NCBI GenBank assembly: GCA_029781535.1
Contig: JAKOWL010000147.1
Coordinates: forward strand, 1 to 53,533
DNA length: 53,533 bases
Direction of reading: 5' to 3'
From: Pseudomonadota bacterium
GTDB taxonomy: Bacteria > Pseudomonadota > Gammaproteobacteria > Burkholderiales > Methylophilaceae
Of the stretch, positions 9,654-18,487 are shown piece after piece. Each line of letters begins with the position of its first letter. Position 1 is the stretch's first letter. The notes below the pieces were generated by a model. That model did not search any database. It was not told where the DNA came from and saw only the letters and a program-made list of their open reading frames with translations. Made by a program: the position numbers and the translations under genes.

Positions 9654-9680
9654 TTAGCACTCGCAAGCCTAGATTGCTAA
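9654..9680. promoter_or_regulatory. CIRCE operator (HrcA binding site)
   Basis: TTAGCACTC (9654-9662), a 9-bp spacer, then GATTGCTAA (9672-9680). The consensus is TTAGCACTC-N9-GAGTGCTAA, so there is one mismatch in 18. It overlaps the predicted groES transcription start, the standard position for HrcA repression of groESL. The hrcA gene is not in the window. Confidence 0.93.
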
Positions 9681-9707
9681 TATTTGGATGATTTTTACCG
9701 TTTTCAA
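9679..9707 (-). promoter_or_regulatory. groESL promoter
   Basis: On the minus strand TTGAAA (9702-9707), 17 bp, then AATATT (9679-9684), predicting a start near 9672 inside CIRCE. The CTTGAAA with a CC-rich element 14 bp further on also resembles a sigma-32 promoter, so dual heat-shock control is possible. Confidence 0.6.
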
Positions 9708-9740
9708 GTACGAATTCAAAATTTTTTTTAAGGTTTTAAG

Positions 9741-10298
9741 TTGCCAGAACAGAACAAACCAGACGTCACGAATATCGCGATTCAGCAGCTGAACATGGTT
9801 TACAACCCGGATCAGGACAGGCTGCTGTTTCGCATCGGCCTGCAGGATAATATCGAACTGCAGGTTTGGCTGACGTATCGTATCAGCAGGCAGTTATGGC
9901 AGCTGTTGAGCGGCAAGGCGCACTTTCCCGCGGCCAAAGCTAATCAGTCGGAGTTGCCACCCCAACAGGCGCTGGAACAGTTCAAGCAGGAAGCGCAGGC
10001 AGTGGAGACGTTGCAAAAGATGGACTTTGCCACTGCTTACCAGCCGCGCGAGAAAGTGCAAAACGATGGTGCCATGCTGGCAGTAAAGCTTCGCTATGTC
10101 GATGAGAACGCGGTTATTCCGGTATTGCATATCGTTTGTCTGGAAGGATTGACTGCGAGCATTAACCTGAACCAGGAAATGACATTGGCAATTTGCAATA
10201 TGCTGCAATTGGCAGCCAAAGAAGCCGGCTGGGATATTGGCGCACCAGCGCTCTTGCTGACTCCGGAAGCGCCGGCTACACAGAAAGTACTACATTAA
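9741..10298 (+). CDS. Conserved hypothetical protein, 185 residues, TTG start
   Basis: Unrecognised cytoplasmic protein without signal peptide or membrane span. An in-frame stop (TAA at 9729-9731) lies just upstream, so the TTG at 9741, preceded by TAAGG, is the best start; the next in-frame ATG is at codon 19. The first 60 residues have the pattern xNMVYxPDQDRLLFRIxxxDNxELQVWLTYRI, reminiscent of small proteobacterial proteins with an EDRLLLRI..WLTRR core, but I cannot name the family. It is divergent from groES and abuts tas with zero spacing, so the two are translationally coupled. Confidence 0.75.
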   Translation: MPEQNKPDVTNIAIQQLNMVYNPDQDRLLFRIGLQDNIELQVWLTYRISRQLWQLLSGKAHFPAAKANQSELPPQQALEQFKQEAQAVETLQKMDFATAYQPREKVQNDGAMLAVKLRYVDENAVIPVLHIVCLEGLTASINLNQEMTLAICNMLQLAAKEAGWDIGAPALLLTPEAPATQKVLH

Positions 10299-11357
10299 AT
10301 GGAATATACTGAACTCGGCACCAGTGGCATCAAGATTTCCAAAGTGTGCCTGGGCACCATGACCTATGGTGACCAGAACACCGAGGCGGAAGCGCACGAA
10401 CAGCTGGATTACGCGCTGGCAAACGGTATCAACTATATCGATGCCGCCGAAATGTATCCAGTGCCGCCACGAGCTGAGACTTGCACACGCACCGAGACCA
10501 TTATCGGTACCTGGTTGAAGAAACAGCCGCGCGACAAGGTTATCCTGGGAACCAAAGTAGCTGGCCCGCGCCGCGGCATGCACTGGATACGCGGCGGCCC
10601 GCCAAGTCTGGACAGGGAGAATATCCGTTCAGCCATTCACGATTCGCTCAAACGGCTGCAGACAGATTATATCGACCTGTACCAAATCCACTGGCCGGAA
10701 CGCAACGTCCCCATGTTCGGTGAATACCAGTTCGAGCCGGGCAAAGAATTTGACACAGACGGCAACGCCAAGCAATGGGTACCGATTCGCAACCAGCTGG
10801 AAACGCTGGCCGAGCTGATACAGGAAGGCAAAGTGCGCGCCATTGGCCTGAGCAACGAGCAGCCGTGGGGTGTGATGGAGTTTCTGCGTATCGCCAAGGA
10901 ATATAACTTGTCACGCATTGCCAGCATACAGAATTGCTATAACCTGATGAACCGCGGCATGGAGTTCGGCATGACCGAAATCCTTTATCGTGAGAAAGTT
11001 GGTCTGCTGGCTTATTCGCCTTTGGCCTTCGGGCACCTCACTGGTAAGTATGTTGAAGACCCGCAAGCGAAAGGCCGCGTGACCCTGTTTTTAGGTTACG
11101 CGCAGCGCTATAAGAAACCAGGTGTGCCGCCAACCAGTGCAGCCTACGCTGCGTTAGCACGTAAGTATGGACTCACTCCAGCGCAGATGGCACTCTCTTT
11201 TGTGATGCACCGCTGGTTCGTTACCGGCACGCTGGTGGGTGCCACCAGTATGGCGCAATTGAAAGAAAATATGGGTGCATGGAATACCCAACTACCAACA
11301 GAGTTGTTGCAGGAGATCGAACAATTGCACCTGACGATGATGAATCCGGCGCCATAA
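10299..11357 (+). CDS. tas: NADP(H)-dependent aldo-keto reductase (Tas type)
   Basis: A 352-residue TIM-barrel oxidoreductase of the Tas branch. The aldo-keto catalytic tetrad is visible as Asp48 and Tyr53 (YIDAAEMYP), Lys86 (LGTKVAGP) and His131 (DLYQIHWPER). The long insert after WPERNVPMFG is characteristic of Tas-type enzymes. The physiological substrate is not known from sequence. Its ATG follows the TAA of the upstream hypothetical gene directly, indicating a two-gene operon. Confidence 0.92.
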   Translation: MEYTELGTSGIKISKVCLGTMTYGDQNTEAEAHEQLDYALANGINYIDAAEMYPVPPRAETCTRTETIIGTWLKKQPRDKVILGTKVAGPRRGMHWIRGGPPSLDRENIRSAIHDSLKRLQTDYIDLYQIHWPERNVPMFGEYQFEPGKEFDTDGNAKQWVPIRNQLETLAELIQEGKVRAIGLSNEQPWGVMEFLRIAKEYNLSRIASIQNCYNLMNRGMEFGMTEILYREKVGLLAYSPLAFGHLTGKYVEDPQAKGRVTLFLGYAQRYKKPGVPPTSAAYAALARKYGLTPAQMALSFVMHRWFVTGTLVGATSMAQLKENMGAWNTQLPTELLQEIEQLHLTMMNPAP

Positions 11358-11425
11358 CGATAATCCCCGATTGGTGATTAGCCCTGTAAAATGCACTTTT
11401 TTATAATTTACTTAGAAAGTCTGTA

Positions 11426-11767
11426 ATGTCTCAACTCCCACCATGCCCCAAATGCCATTCTGAATATACCTATGAGGATGGCGGTCTATATATTTGTCCG
11501 GAATGCGCCCACGAGTGGAGCAAGGACGCAGTTGCCGAGACAGGTGAAGCCGCGAAAGTGGTGCGCGATGCCAACGGCAACGTGCTGCAGGATGGCGATA
11601 CGATCACAGTGATCAAGGATTTGAAGGTGAAGGGTTCATCCTCGGTGGTGAAAGTCGGCACCAAGGTCAAGAATATCCGGCTGGTGGAAGGCGACCATGA
11701 TATCGATTGCAAGATTGAAGGTTTTGGTGCGATGAAGCTGAAGTCGGAATTCGTTAAAAAAGCCTAG
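11426..11767 (+). CDS. yjdM: Zinc-ribbon protein YjdM (PhnA family)
   Basis: A 113-residue protein. The N-terminal zinc ribbon is CPKCxSEY...ICPEC (residues about 7-27, four Cys). A small SH3-like beta domain follows, with [23 protein letters not shown] and [22 protein letters not shown], both family signatures. Despite the old name PhnA (alkylphosphonate uptake), the family's function is unresolved. Monocistronic by position. Confidence 0.93.
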   Translation: MSQLPPCPKCHSEYTYEDGGLYICPECAHEWSKDAVAETGEAAKVVRDANGNVLQDGDTITVIKDLKVKGSSSVVKVGTKVKNIRLVEGDHDIDCKIEGFGAMKLKSEFVKKA

Positions 11768-11947
11768 CGCGCATCCGCTGTATTCATTGGCAGGTTTGTC
11801 ATCCTGAAGGCAAGTCTTGATGCGGCCTTCCAGCCAGTGATGTTTGTAATGAAAATGTTTGTTTGTCTTAACGGGATAATTGCGTTTGCAACAGCTGGCG
11901 ATTATCATGAAAACGCTATGGTTTATTTCAGAGTAGGACTTTAGCCG

Positions 11948-12448
11948 ATGATGGAAAGCCGGTCTTTGACGATTGCAGATGCGCTAAAAGCGCTACGCGA
12001 GGATATTCAGGCAGAAGATACCTTGATTGCCAGCAGGGTGACTTGGTATGTCACGTCTCAGGCGTTCCTATTGACTGCTTATGCAACCTCTTGGAATGCT
12101 GGGTTTGTCTGGCCATATTTCTTTCACAAGATACTGCCGATTGTCGGTACTGTGGTTTCTGTCATCATTCTGCTGTCGGTGTTTGCCGCCACTTGGGCGC
12201 AGGATGTCTACTTACGTGAACAGCATCGCTTTGTGGAGGAGATCAAAAACAGGCTGACACTGACAGAGGCGGAAATCGTTGCGATTTCTGCCTATGAAAA
12301 GACGATGATCTCCAATCGCACAAACAAGACAGGAAAAGTGGTTGGCGGCAAGATCCATGCGCTCGTCAGGGTGACACCGCTTATACTGCCTGTAGGCTTT
12401 TCCGCACTCTGGCTATATGCCATCTTCTTTGGGCCCAAGGTCATCTAG
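11948..12448 (+). CDS. Small membrane protein of unknown function
   Basis: A 166-residue protein with an acidic cytoplasmic N-terminus and three hydrophobic segments: about residues 28-47 (WYVTSQAFLLTAYATSW), 62-84 (LPIVGTVVSVIILLSVFA) and 140-162 (TPLILPVGFSALWLYAIFFG). A soluble charged loop of some 55 residues (YLREQHRFVEEIKNRLTLTE and following) lies between spans 2 and 3. I do not recognise the family. The ATG follows an AGTAGGACT stretch with a weak SD. No operon partner: 91 bp separate it from the next gene. Confidence 0.65.
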   Translation: MMESRSLTIADALKALREDIQAEDTLIASRVTWYVTSQAFLLTAYATSWNAGFVWPYFFHKILPIVGTVVSVIILLSVFAATWAQDVYLREQHRFVEEIKNRLTLTEAEIVAISAYEKTMISNRTNKTGKVVGGKIHALVRVTPLILPVGFSALWLYAIFFGPKVI

Positions 12449-12539
12449 TTTTCTAAAACAAGAGGTTTTTTATCTCTTGAGTCTTTTCGCATCCAATCAT
12501 TTGTTACCATGATGTCATACGCTTTAGCGAGTTTTTGCT

Positions 12540-12932
12540 ATGGATGGAGATGTCATAAGGTACGTCCAGAAAATAACGCCAGTCTTGATATCGTGGGTTA
12601 TGTTGCCTTTGTTGGCGCATGCCACTGCACAGCTATCGGCGATAGAACGGGCTTTTGTAGATTGCAAAGTATCTTACCCGGAACCGACTCAGGCTGAGGA
12701 ACGGCTTGCCTGCTTTGATCGCATTGAGGTTCCGCCGGAGGTTATTGGCGCAAAAACCGAAGTATCGACAGCTGAATATGACGATTTACGCATGCGTGCG
12801 CGTTTCATTGCCAAAACAGTTGTCCTGCAAGCAAGCATTGGTGTGCCTTCCAGGGTGGTCATGCAACTAATGAAAAAGTTTTCAGCCTGGCAAAGCAAGG
12901 CTTGCATCAGCCGCCACAACGATGAAAATTAA
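12540..12932 (+). CDS. Hypothetical exported protein, 130 residues
   Basis: A hydrophobic stretch (about residues 12-28, ending LLAHA) looks like a signal peptide. The segment [25 protein letters not shown] follows in the mature part (residues about 39-63, quoted in outline). The C..x..RLACFDRI pattern occurs at the mature N-terminus of various exported proteobacterial proteins, including type VI-associated proteins and outer-membrane phospholipases, always ahead of a larger domain. Here only about 65 residues follow, so this may be a truncated relative. No catalytic motif is visible. Modest confidence that it is expressed. Confidence 0.5.
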   Translation: MDGDVIRYVQKITPVLISWVMLPLLAHATAQLSAIERAFVDCKVSYPEPTQAEERLACFDRIEVPPEVIGAKTEVSTAEYDDLRMRARFIAKTVVLQASIGVPSRVVMQLMKKFSAWQSKACISRHNDEN

Positions 12933-12961
12933 AGATAAATCAAACATTTACATTTAGTTAC

Positions 12962-13138
12962 TTGCTTATATGCAAAATAAAGCGCATAGTACAGGCAGCG
13001 ATTCTTAAGCGATGTTGTTGCTGTCTGGTGCTGTACCCGTATTATTTGGTATTTCTTCCTTCATCACCCCCTGTCTTGAATTTCGCCTCCAAGGGAAATC
13101 CCTTTTTTGTTTATTTGTTATTTATTAAGGATATAGAT
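12962..13138 (+). promoter_or_regulatory. cspA promoter and long 5' leader
   Basis: TTGCTT (12962-12967), 17 bp, CATAGT (12985-12990) predicts a start near 12997 and a leader of about 140 nt. That is typical of cold-shock genes, whose leaders act as RNA thermosensors. Within it AAGGG (13091-13095) pairs with CCCTT (13100-13104) and runs into six Ts, a small terminator-like hairpin about 30 nt before the start codon. Promoter and leader role are inferred. Confidence 0.5.
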
Positions 13139-13345
13139 ATGGCTACAGGTGTAGTGAAGTGGTTCAACGATTCAAAAGGTTTTGGTTTTATCACCCCAGA
13201 CGGGGGCGGCCAGGATCTGTTCGCACATTTCTCGGCAATTCAAGCTAGCGGCTTTAAAACGTTGAAAGAAAACCAACGTGTAAGTTTTGACATTACTACT
13301 GGCCCGAAAGGCCAACAGGCTTCAAACATTCGCGAAGCGGAATAA
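13139..13345 (+). CDS. cspA: Cold-shock protein (CspA family)
   Basis: A 68-residue single OB-fold RNA chaperone. Both RNA-binding motifs are present: RNP1 as KGFGFITP (about 14-21) and RNP2 as DLFAHFSAI (about 27-35). The protein begins [11 protein letters not shown]. The reading frame is open further upstream (to 12962), but the family start and an AAGG about 8 nt before the ATG fix it at 13139. It is followed by a rho-independent terminator and then infA. Confidence 0.97.
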   Translation: MATGVVKWFNDSKGFGFITPDGGGQDLFAHFSAIQASGFKTLKENQRVSFDITTGPKGQQASNIREAE

Positions 13346-13395
13346 ATTTTAGCCTTTGCGGCATTCCCGTTTGGGAATGTACGCTTACCAGAAAG

Positions 13396-13420
13396 AGCCC
13401 TGGTCGATCCAGGGCTTTTT
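13396..13420 (+). terminator. Rho-independent terminator after cspA
   Basis: AGCCCTGG (13396-13403) and CCAGGGCT (13409-13416) with a 5-nt loop and a T tract. It separates cspA from infA, 29 bp further on. Confidence 0.85.
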
Positions 13421-13449
13421 CTTTTCAACATGCATGTGGAGAAGTTTTG

Positions 13450-13713
13450 ATGGCTAAAGAAGAATTGATAGAAATGAACGGTACAGTTGCAGAAGTCTTG
13501 CCTGATTCGCGTTTTCGCGTCACATTGGAGAATGGCCACGAGATAGTGGCATATACAGGTGGAAAAATGCGCAAGCACCACATCCGCATATTGGCGGGCG
13601 ATAATGTGATGCTGGAGATGTCACCTTATGATTTCAGCAAAGGTCGCATCATGTTCCGCCACCTGGAAAAACGCACTGGCGCAGCACCGGCTCCGCAAAA
13701 ACGCAGGTACTAA
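13450..13713 (+). CDS. infA: Translation initiation factor IF-1
   Basis: An 87-residue S1/OB-fold factor that occupies the ribosomal A site during initiation. [38 protein letters not shown] and [19 protein letters not shown] are the signature stretches. A TTG immediately precedes the ATG in frame; the ATG at 13450 gives the family start. The protein carries a C-terminal tail ([15 protein letters not shown]) beyond the usual 72-residue core, as in many betaproteobacterial IF-1 paralogues. Its stop overlaps the stop of convergent rlhA by 4 bp. Confidence 0.96.
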   Translation: MAKEELIEMNGTVAEVLPDSRFRVTLENGHEIVAYTGGKMRKHHIRILAGDNVMLEMSPYDFSKGRIMFRHLEKRTGAAPAPQKRRY

Positions 13714-15650
13714 GCTGCTGCAGGGCGCTTGCTAAAAAACTGAATCGGCTGCGGTTGCGGTATCTGCAGGATGTGTTTGCGAATTTTGCCCATCACATGC
13801 ATTTCGCATGGTTTGCAGTCGAACTTCAATGTATAGCGGTCGTTGCCACTGATGAGCGTCATTGGCTCCGCAGTCACGGTACCTTGTACGCCGATGACAC
13901 CTTTGGCTTCCTTGGGGCATAAGCCATGGCTGAAGCGCAGGCAGTGCTTGGTAATCATCAGCGGCACTTCGTCCAGTTCTTCGTTAGCCTCATAAGCGGC
14001 CGCAATCAGTTTGACGCCCTGTCTTTCATAGAAAGCGCGGGCTTTGTGGTTGTATACGTTAGCAAGGTAGCTCAAAGTGTCGACAGGGTAAATGGCAGGC
14101 GGCTCGGCGGGCTTGCGCTGTGGTGGACGCTGGTAGCCCATGCGGCGAATCTCCGCGAGCTGTTCCATCGCATCGCGCCGCAGGCTGTTGATGAGAGAAG
14201 CCGGAACGAACCATGACTGCGTGGTTTCGAGGCGGATGCTGTTGACCGCAAAATCTGTATTACCCAACTTGCCCAGGTTCTCGCGCAGCGTAGCTTCCGC
14301 TTTTTCCACATTTTGTGCGATTTGCTTCTCTGCGACACATTCGGCGTGTGCGGTAAAACCGTCTTCGTCGGTAACAGTCAGCGCAAAACCATCACGCGTT
14401 TCACGCAGCATCATGTCCACCGCGATCCTGCGCGTAGCTGAATCCTTCTCCAGCAGGCGCATGAAGGCTTGGTCGCGGTTACGGTAAACCGTCATGTTGC
14501 GGGTGACGCCTTCAGGCATCTCGTTCGGGATGATGCGCTGCGCATGTCTGTCCAGTCTCTGGATAGTGTTGGCGCGTAGCCCTACCAGTTCCTTATGCAC
14601 ATCGAAGAAACACACGCCATCGCCGTTATGCAGCTCGATATCGGTAGCAACATCAATGAAATCCTTGCCGACCTTGCTGACCTTGCCCAGTTCTTCGCCT
14701 GCGAATTTGGGCGTATCGAACGCACCGATATCAGCCTGACGGCCATGGGTAAAATAATCCGTCGCGCTGCGGTTGAAGGTCTTTTCCGGTTGTGGTGTGA
14801 AAGTGTAAGTGATTTGTCCTGCAGAAGATTTTGCATATTGCGGCATCTCCTCCAGAATCTCATCCAGTAATTGGCGATAATAGGCCGTGGCGTTTTTGAC
14901 GTAAGGCAGGTCTTTGTAGCGGCCTTCGATCTTGAACGAGCTGACGCCGGCTTCAATCAATGCGCGCAGGTTGGCGCTCTGATCGTTGTCCTTGAGTGAG
15001 AGGAAATGCTTGTCCTTGCCGATGATGCGGCCTTTTTGGTCTTCCAGCGTATAAGGCAGGCGGCATTCCTGCGAGCACTCGCCACGGTTGGCACTGCGCC
15101 CGGTGTGGGCGTGGCTGATGAAGCATTGCCCGCTAAACGCCACACATAGTGCTCCGTGGATGAAGTATTCCAGGTTGCAACTGGTTTGTGCCGCGATTTG
15201 CCTGATAGTCTGCAGGTCCATTTCGCGCGCCAAAACGATCTGGCTGAACCCGACCTGGTCCAGAAACACGGCTTTTTCTACCGTGCGAATGTCAGTTTGT
15301 GTGCTGGCATGCAGCTGGATCGGTGGCAAATCCATCTCCAGCAAGCCCATGTCCTGAATAATCAACGCATCCGCACCCGCTTCGTACATCTGCCACAGCA
15401 GCTGCTGTGCGCCTTCCAGCTCGTTGTCATGGAAGATGGTGTTGAACGCCACGAACACTTTGGCATTGAATTTATGCGCATGTCTGGCGAGGCGCTCGAT
15501 ATCTGCAATCTCATTCGTCGCTTTGGCACGCGCACTGAATGCCGGGCCACCAATATAGACGGCATCTGCCCCGTGATTGATCGCCTCAATGCCGAAATCG
15601 GCATTCTTGGCCGGAGAGAGTAGTTCCAGATGTTTGCGGGTGTGCTGCAT
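13710..15650 (-). CDS. rlhA: 23S rRNA C2501 hydroxylation protein / U32 family peptidase
   Basis: A 646-residue U32-family protein of the YdcP/RlhA type, which in E. coli is required for 5-hydroxylation of cytidine 2501 in 23S rRNA. It begins with the TIM-barrel [20 protein letters not shown] and [15 protein letters not shown]. It carries Cys169, Cys176, Cys192 and Cys196 ([11 protein letters not shown] and GECSQECR), plus a C-terminal [17 protein letters not shown] and [10 protein letters not shown] cluster, consistent with an Fe-S protein. Length fits RlhA rather than the short TrhP/TrhO or UbiU/V paralogues. It diverges from bioA. Confidence 0.9.
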   Translation of the reverse strand: MQHTRKHLELLSPAKNADFGIEAINHGADAVYIGGPAFSARAKATNEIADIERLARHAHKFNAKVFVAFNTIFHDNELEGAQQLLWQMYEAGADALIIQDMGLLEMDLPPIQLHASTQTDIRTVEKAVFLDQVGFSQIVLAREMDLQTIRQIAAQTSCNLEYFIHGALCVAFSGQCFISHAHTGRSANRGECSQECRLPYTLEDQKGRIIGKDKHFLSLKDNDQSANLRALIEAGVSSFKIEGRYKDLPYVKNATAYYRQLLDEILEEMPQYAKSSAGQITYTFTPQPEKTFNRSATDYFTHGRQADIGAFDTPKFAGEELGKVSKVGKDFIDVATDIELHNGDGVCFFDVHKELVGLRANTIQRLDRHAQRIIPNEMPEGVTRNMTVYRNRDQAFMRLLEKDSATRRIAVDMMLRETRDGFALTVTDEDGFTAHAECVAEKQIAQNVEKAEATLRENLGKLGNTDFAVNSIRLETTQSWFVPASLINSLRRDAMEQLAEIRRMGYQRPPQRKPAEPPAIYPVDTLSYLANVYNHKARAFYERQGVKLIAAAYEANEELDEVPLMITKHCLRFSHGLCPKEAKGVIGVQGTVTAEPMTLISGNDRYTLKFDCKPCEMHVMGKIRKHILQIPQPQPIQFFSKRPAAA

Positions 15651-15703
15651 GTGTTAAGCGTTTGACTAAAACCATGATTTTACTAAAGTTCTTGATAGCT
15701 TGC

Positions 15704-15731
15704 GTGAAAACATCGGTTTTCATCGTACAAT
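15704..15731 (+). promoter_or_regulatory. bioA promoter with palindromic operator, predicted leaderless start
   Basis: TACAAT (15726-15731) is a good -10; GTGAAA (15704-15709), 16 bp upstream, is a fair -35. The predicted start falls at the A of the bioA ATG (15738). TGAAAAC (15705-15711) and GTTTTCA (15716-15722) form a perfect 7-bp inverted repeat overlapping the -35 to spacer region, well placed for a repressor. No Shine-Dalgarno precedes bioA. Positions are seen; function is inferred. Confidence 0.5.
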
Positions 15732-15737
15732 TTCGAC

Positions 15738-17042
15738 ATGACAAACCAACAATTGATTCAACGCAGCCTGACTGCAGTGTGGCATCCATGTACACAGATG
15801 AAGCAGCATGAGCAGTATCCACTGGTGCCTATTCAGCACGGCGAGGGTATGTGGCTGTACGATTTTGAAGGGAAGCGTTATCTGGATGCCGTGAGCAGTT
15901 GGTGGACGAACTTGTTTGGCCATAACCACCCGGGCATCAAGGATGCCATCAAGCAGCAGCTGGATACGCTGGAACATGTGATGCTGGCAGGCTTCACGCA
16001 CCAACCTGTGATTGAGTTGTCAGAAAAATTAGGCGAGTTGACTGGTTTAGGCCATGCGTTTTACGGCAGCGATGGCGCCAGTGCCACCGAGATTGCACTG
16101 AAGATGAGTTTTCATTTCTGGCGAAACTCAGGGAAGTCCGGCAAGAACAAGTTCATCAGCCTGCAGAACAGTTATCACGGTGAGACGCTGGGTGCATTGG
16201 GCGTGACCGATGTGGCGATATTCAAGGACACCTATGCGGCGCTACTTACCCAATCGGCTCAAGTGCCAAGCCCGGACTGGCGCTTGGCTGAGCAAGGTGA
16301 GTCACCTGAGCAGTTTGCTTTACGCTGTGCGGACGCGCTGGAGCAGTATGTCGCCACACATGCTGACGAACTGGCAGCGTTCATTATCGAGCCCCTGGTG
16401 CAATGTGCGGCGGGAATGGGGATGTACCATCCGGTGTATTTGCAGCGTGCCAGGGAGATATGTGATCGTTATCAGGTGCATCTGATCGCAGATGAGATTG
16501 CGGTCGGTTTTGGCCGCACGGGAACGATGTTCGCATGCGAACAGGCGTCGATCAAACCGGATTTCATGTGCCTGTCCAAAGGCATCACCGGCGGGTATCT
16601 GCCGCTCTCGGTGGTGCTGACAACCGATGTGATCTATCAGGCGTTCTATCATGACGAGGTGACCAAAGGTTTTTTGCATAGTCATAGTTATACGGGAAAT
16701 CCGCTGGCTTGTAGTGCGGCTTTGGCAACTTTGGCTATCTTTGAAACCGAGGATGTTTTGCAGAGGAACAGGCAAAAGGCGGAATCCATCAATATGAAAA
16801 TGCAAGTGCTGACTGACTTGCCAACAAAGCGTCTACGCCAGCAAGGCATGATATGGGCGTTTGAGATAGTGACCAGGAATGCACAATTTTCCAAAGATTG
16901 TTACGCCAACGGGCTGGCGCATGGGTTGCTGCTGCGGCCGATCGGTAATACTGTCTACTGGATGCCGCCTTATGTGATGAATGAGAGCGAGATTGGCTTT
17001 CTGGTAGATACCACAGCCAAAGTCATCAAACAGAGTCTATGA
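15738..17042 (+). CDS. bioA: Adenosylmethionine-8-amino-7-oxononanoate aminotransferase
   Basis: PLP enzyme converting 7-keto-8-aminopelargonate to 7,8-diaminopelargonate with SAM as amino donor, the antepenultimate step of biotin synthesis. 434 residues. The N-terminal WHPCTQM (15-21) and SSWWTNLFGHNHP (53-65) are BioA-specific. FYGSDGASATEIALK (108-122) binds phosphate, Asp252 in IADEIAVGFGRTG binds the PLP ring nitrogen, and Lys281 in CLSKGITGG is the Schiff-base lysine. Other bio genes are not in the window. Its last 4 bp overlap dacB. Confidence 0.97.
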   Translation: MTNQQLIQRSLTAVWHPCTQMKQHEQYPLVPIQHGEGMWLYDFEGKRYLDAVSSWWTNLFGHNHPGIKDAIKQQLDTLEHVMLAGFTHQPVIELSEKLGELTGLGHAFYGSDGASATEIALKMSFHFWRNSGKSGKNKFISLQNSYHGETLGALGVTDVAIFKDTYAALLTQSAQVPSPDWRLAEQGESPEQFALRCADALEQYVATHADELAAFIIEPLVQCAAGMGMYHPVYLQRAREICDRYQVHLIADEIAVGFGRTGTMFACEQASIKPDFMCLSKGITGGYLPLSVVLTTDVIYQAFYHDEVTKGFLHSHSYTGNPLACSAALATLAIFETEDVLQRNRQKAESINMKMQVLTDLPTKRLRQQGMIWAFEIVTRNAQFSKDCYANGLAHGLLLRPIGNTVYWMPPYVMNESEIGFLVDTTAKVIKQSL

Positions 17043-18442
17043 GAAACGGACTGCTTGGATTATTGCTATTGTTGTTTGGCGTCAATGCGCAAGCGGAGTT
17101 GCCTGCCACAGTAGCCGATGCTCTGAAAAAAGCTGGTATCCCTCAGCAAGACGTATCTGTGTATGTGCAGGCGGTGGACAGCGATAGGCCGATATTGACG
17201 CATAACGCAGGTAAATCCATGAATCCTGCTTCTGTGATGAAGCTGGTAACTACCAATGCTGCGCTGGATTTGCTGGGACCGGCATACCGCTGGAAAACTG
17301 AAGTATATCGTGATGGTCAGGTCAATAATGGCGTGCTGGAAGGTAATCTGATCATCAAGGGTTATGGTGACCCAAGCTTTAAGGCGCAGGAGTTCTGGCG
17401 ATTGCTGATGGCAGTACAACAGGCTGGCATCAAGGAAATCAAGGGCGACCTGGTGATCGACAAAAGCCTGTTTGCCAGCACTGTAGGCAGCCGCGATACA
17501 TTCGATAACGAAACCTGGCGGGCATATAACGCTATGCCCAGCGCTTTTTTGGTAAATGGCCGCAATACCAGTTTCAAGTTCACGGCAAATGAAGCAGGTG
17601 TGAGTGTGAATCAGGAATTCGAACTGCCGGAATTGCAGATCGTCAATAACATGAAGCTGGTACAAGGGGCTTGCGGTGAATGGCGCAGCCGTTTTGGCTA
17701 TAACATCAAGCCTGCGCAGGATAAGGCGGTAGTGACTTTTAGCGGCGTGTTCTCTGCTGAATGTGGCGAGCGTTATCTGGAATTGAGTGTGTTCGATGAT
17801 GAAAAATACGCGTTCTATATTTTCAGGAAATTGTGGCGCGAACTGGGCGGGCAATTCAACGGCGGGGTGAAGGTGCTGGAAACTCCGGCAAATGCGGTTA
17901 AGGTGCTGGAGCAGACTTCCGACCCATTGGGTTATGTGATCCGTGACATCAATAAATGGAGCAATAATTTGATGGCGCGGCAGCTGCTGTTAACCATCGC
18001 TGCCGAAAAGCATAGCGTTCCAGCAACTGAGGCTAAGGGGTTCGCAGCATTGAAGACCTGGCTGTTCACGAAAGGGATGCCTTTCGATGAATTGATCATT
18101 GAAAATGGATCAGGGCTATCGCGGATAGAGCGCATCAATGCAGAGCATCTAGGCATGATGCTCGTGTCGGCCTTTAGAAGTCCTGTAATGCCGGAACTCA
18201 TGGCGTCTCTGCCTATCCTGTCTCAGGATGGCACCATCAAGAAGCGCTTGAACGGTAGCCAGTCAAATGGCCGTGCGCACCTCAAGACGGGATCGCTGGA
18301 TGGGGTGAGTGCTATCGCTGGGTATGAGATAGATGCGAACAATCATCGCCATGTGCTGGTGATGTTGGTGAATCACTCCAAGGCTGCCGCCAGTAAGGAT
18401 GCACAGGATGCGCTGATAGAGTGGGTACACCAGCAACCTTGA
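17039..18442 (+). CDS. dacB: D-alanyl-D-alanine carboxypeptidase/endopeptidase (PBP4)
   Basis: Periplasmic class-C penicillin-binding protein trimming or cleaving peptidoglycan cross-links. 467 residues with a signal peptide (residues 1-19, ending NAQA). The three active-site motifs are SVMK (65-68), SNN (308-310) and KTG (416-418); the large gap between the first two is the insert domain of the PBP4 family. The ATGA overlap with bioA indicates translational coupling, although the two functions are unrelated. Confidence 0.96.
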   Translation: MRNGLLGLLLLLFGVNAQAELPATVADALKKAGIPQQDVSVYVQAVDSDRPILTHNAGKSMNPASVMKLVTTNAALDLLGPAYRWKTEVYRDGQVNNGVLEGNLIIKGYGDPSFKAQEFWRLLMAVQQAGIKEIKGDLVIDKSLFASTVGSRDTFDNETWRAYNAMPSAFLVNGRNTSFKFTANEAGVSVNQEFELPELQIVNNMKLVQGACGEWRSRFGYNIKPAQDKAVVTFSGVFSAECGERYLELSVFDDEKYAFYIFRKLWRELGGQFNGGVKVLETPANAVKVLEQTSDPLGYVIRDINKWSNNLMARQLLLTIAAEKHSVPATEAKGFAALKTWLFTKGMPFDELIIENGSGLSRIERINAEHLGMMLVSAFRSPVMPELMASLPILSQDGTIKKRLNGSQSNGRAHLKTGSLDGVSAIAGYEIDANNHRHVLVMLVNHSKAAASKDAQDALIEWVHQQP

Positions 18443-18487
18443 CCGTAGTATCATATCGCTTTTGCTTAAGAACGAACGGGCATAACC

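Noticed and set aside
12459-12479. CAAGAG/CTCTTG hairpin after the 11948 gene
   Set aside because: Only six pairs, weak AT content and no proper T tract; too weak to call a terminator.
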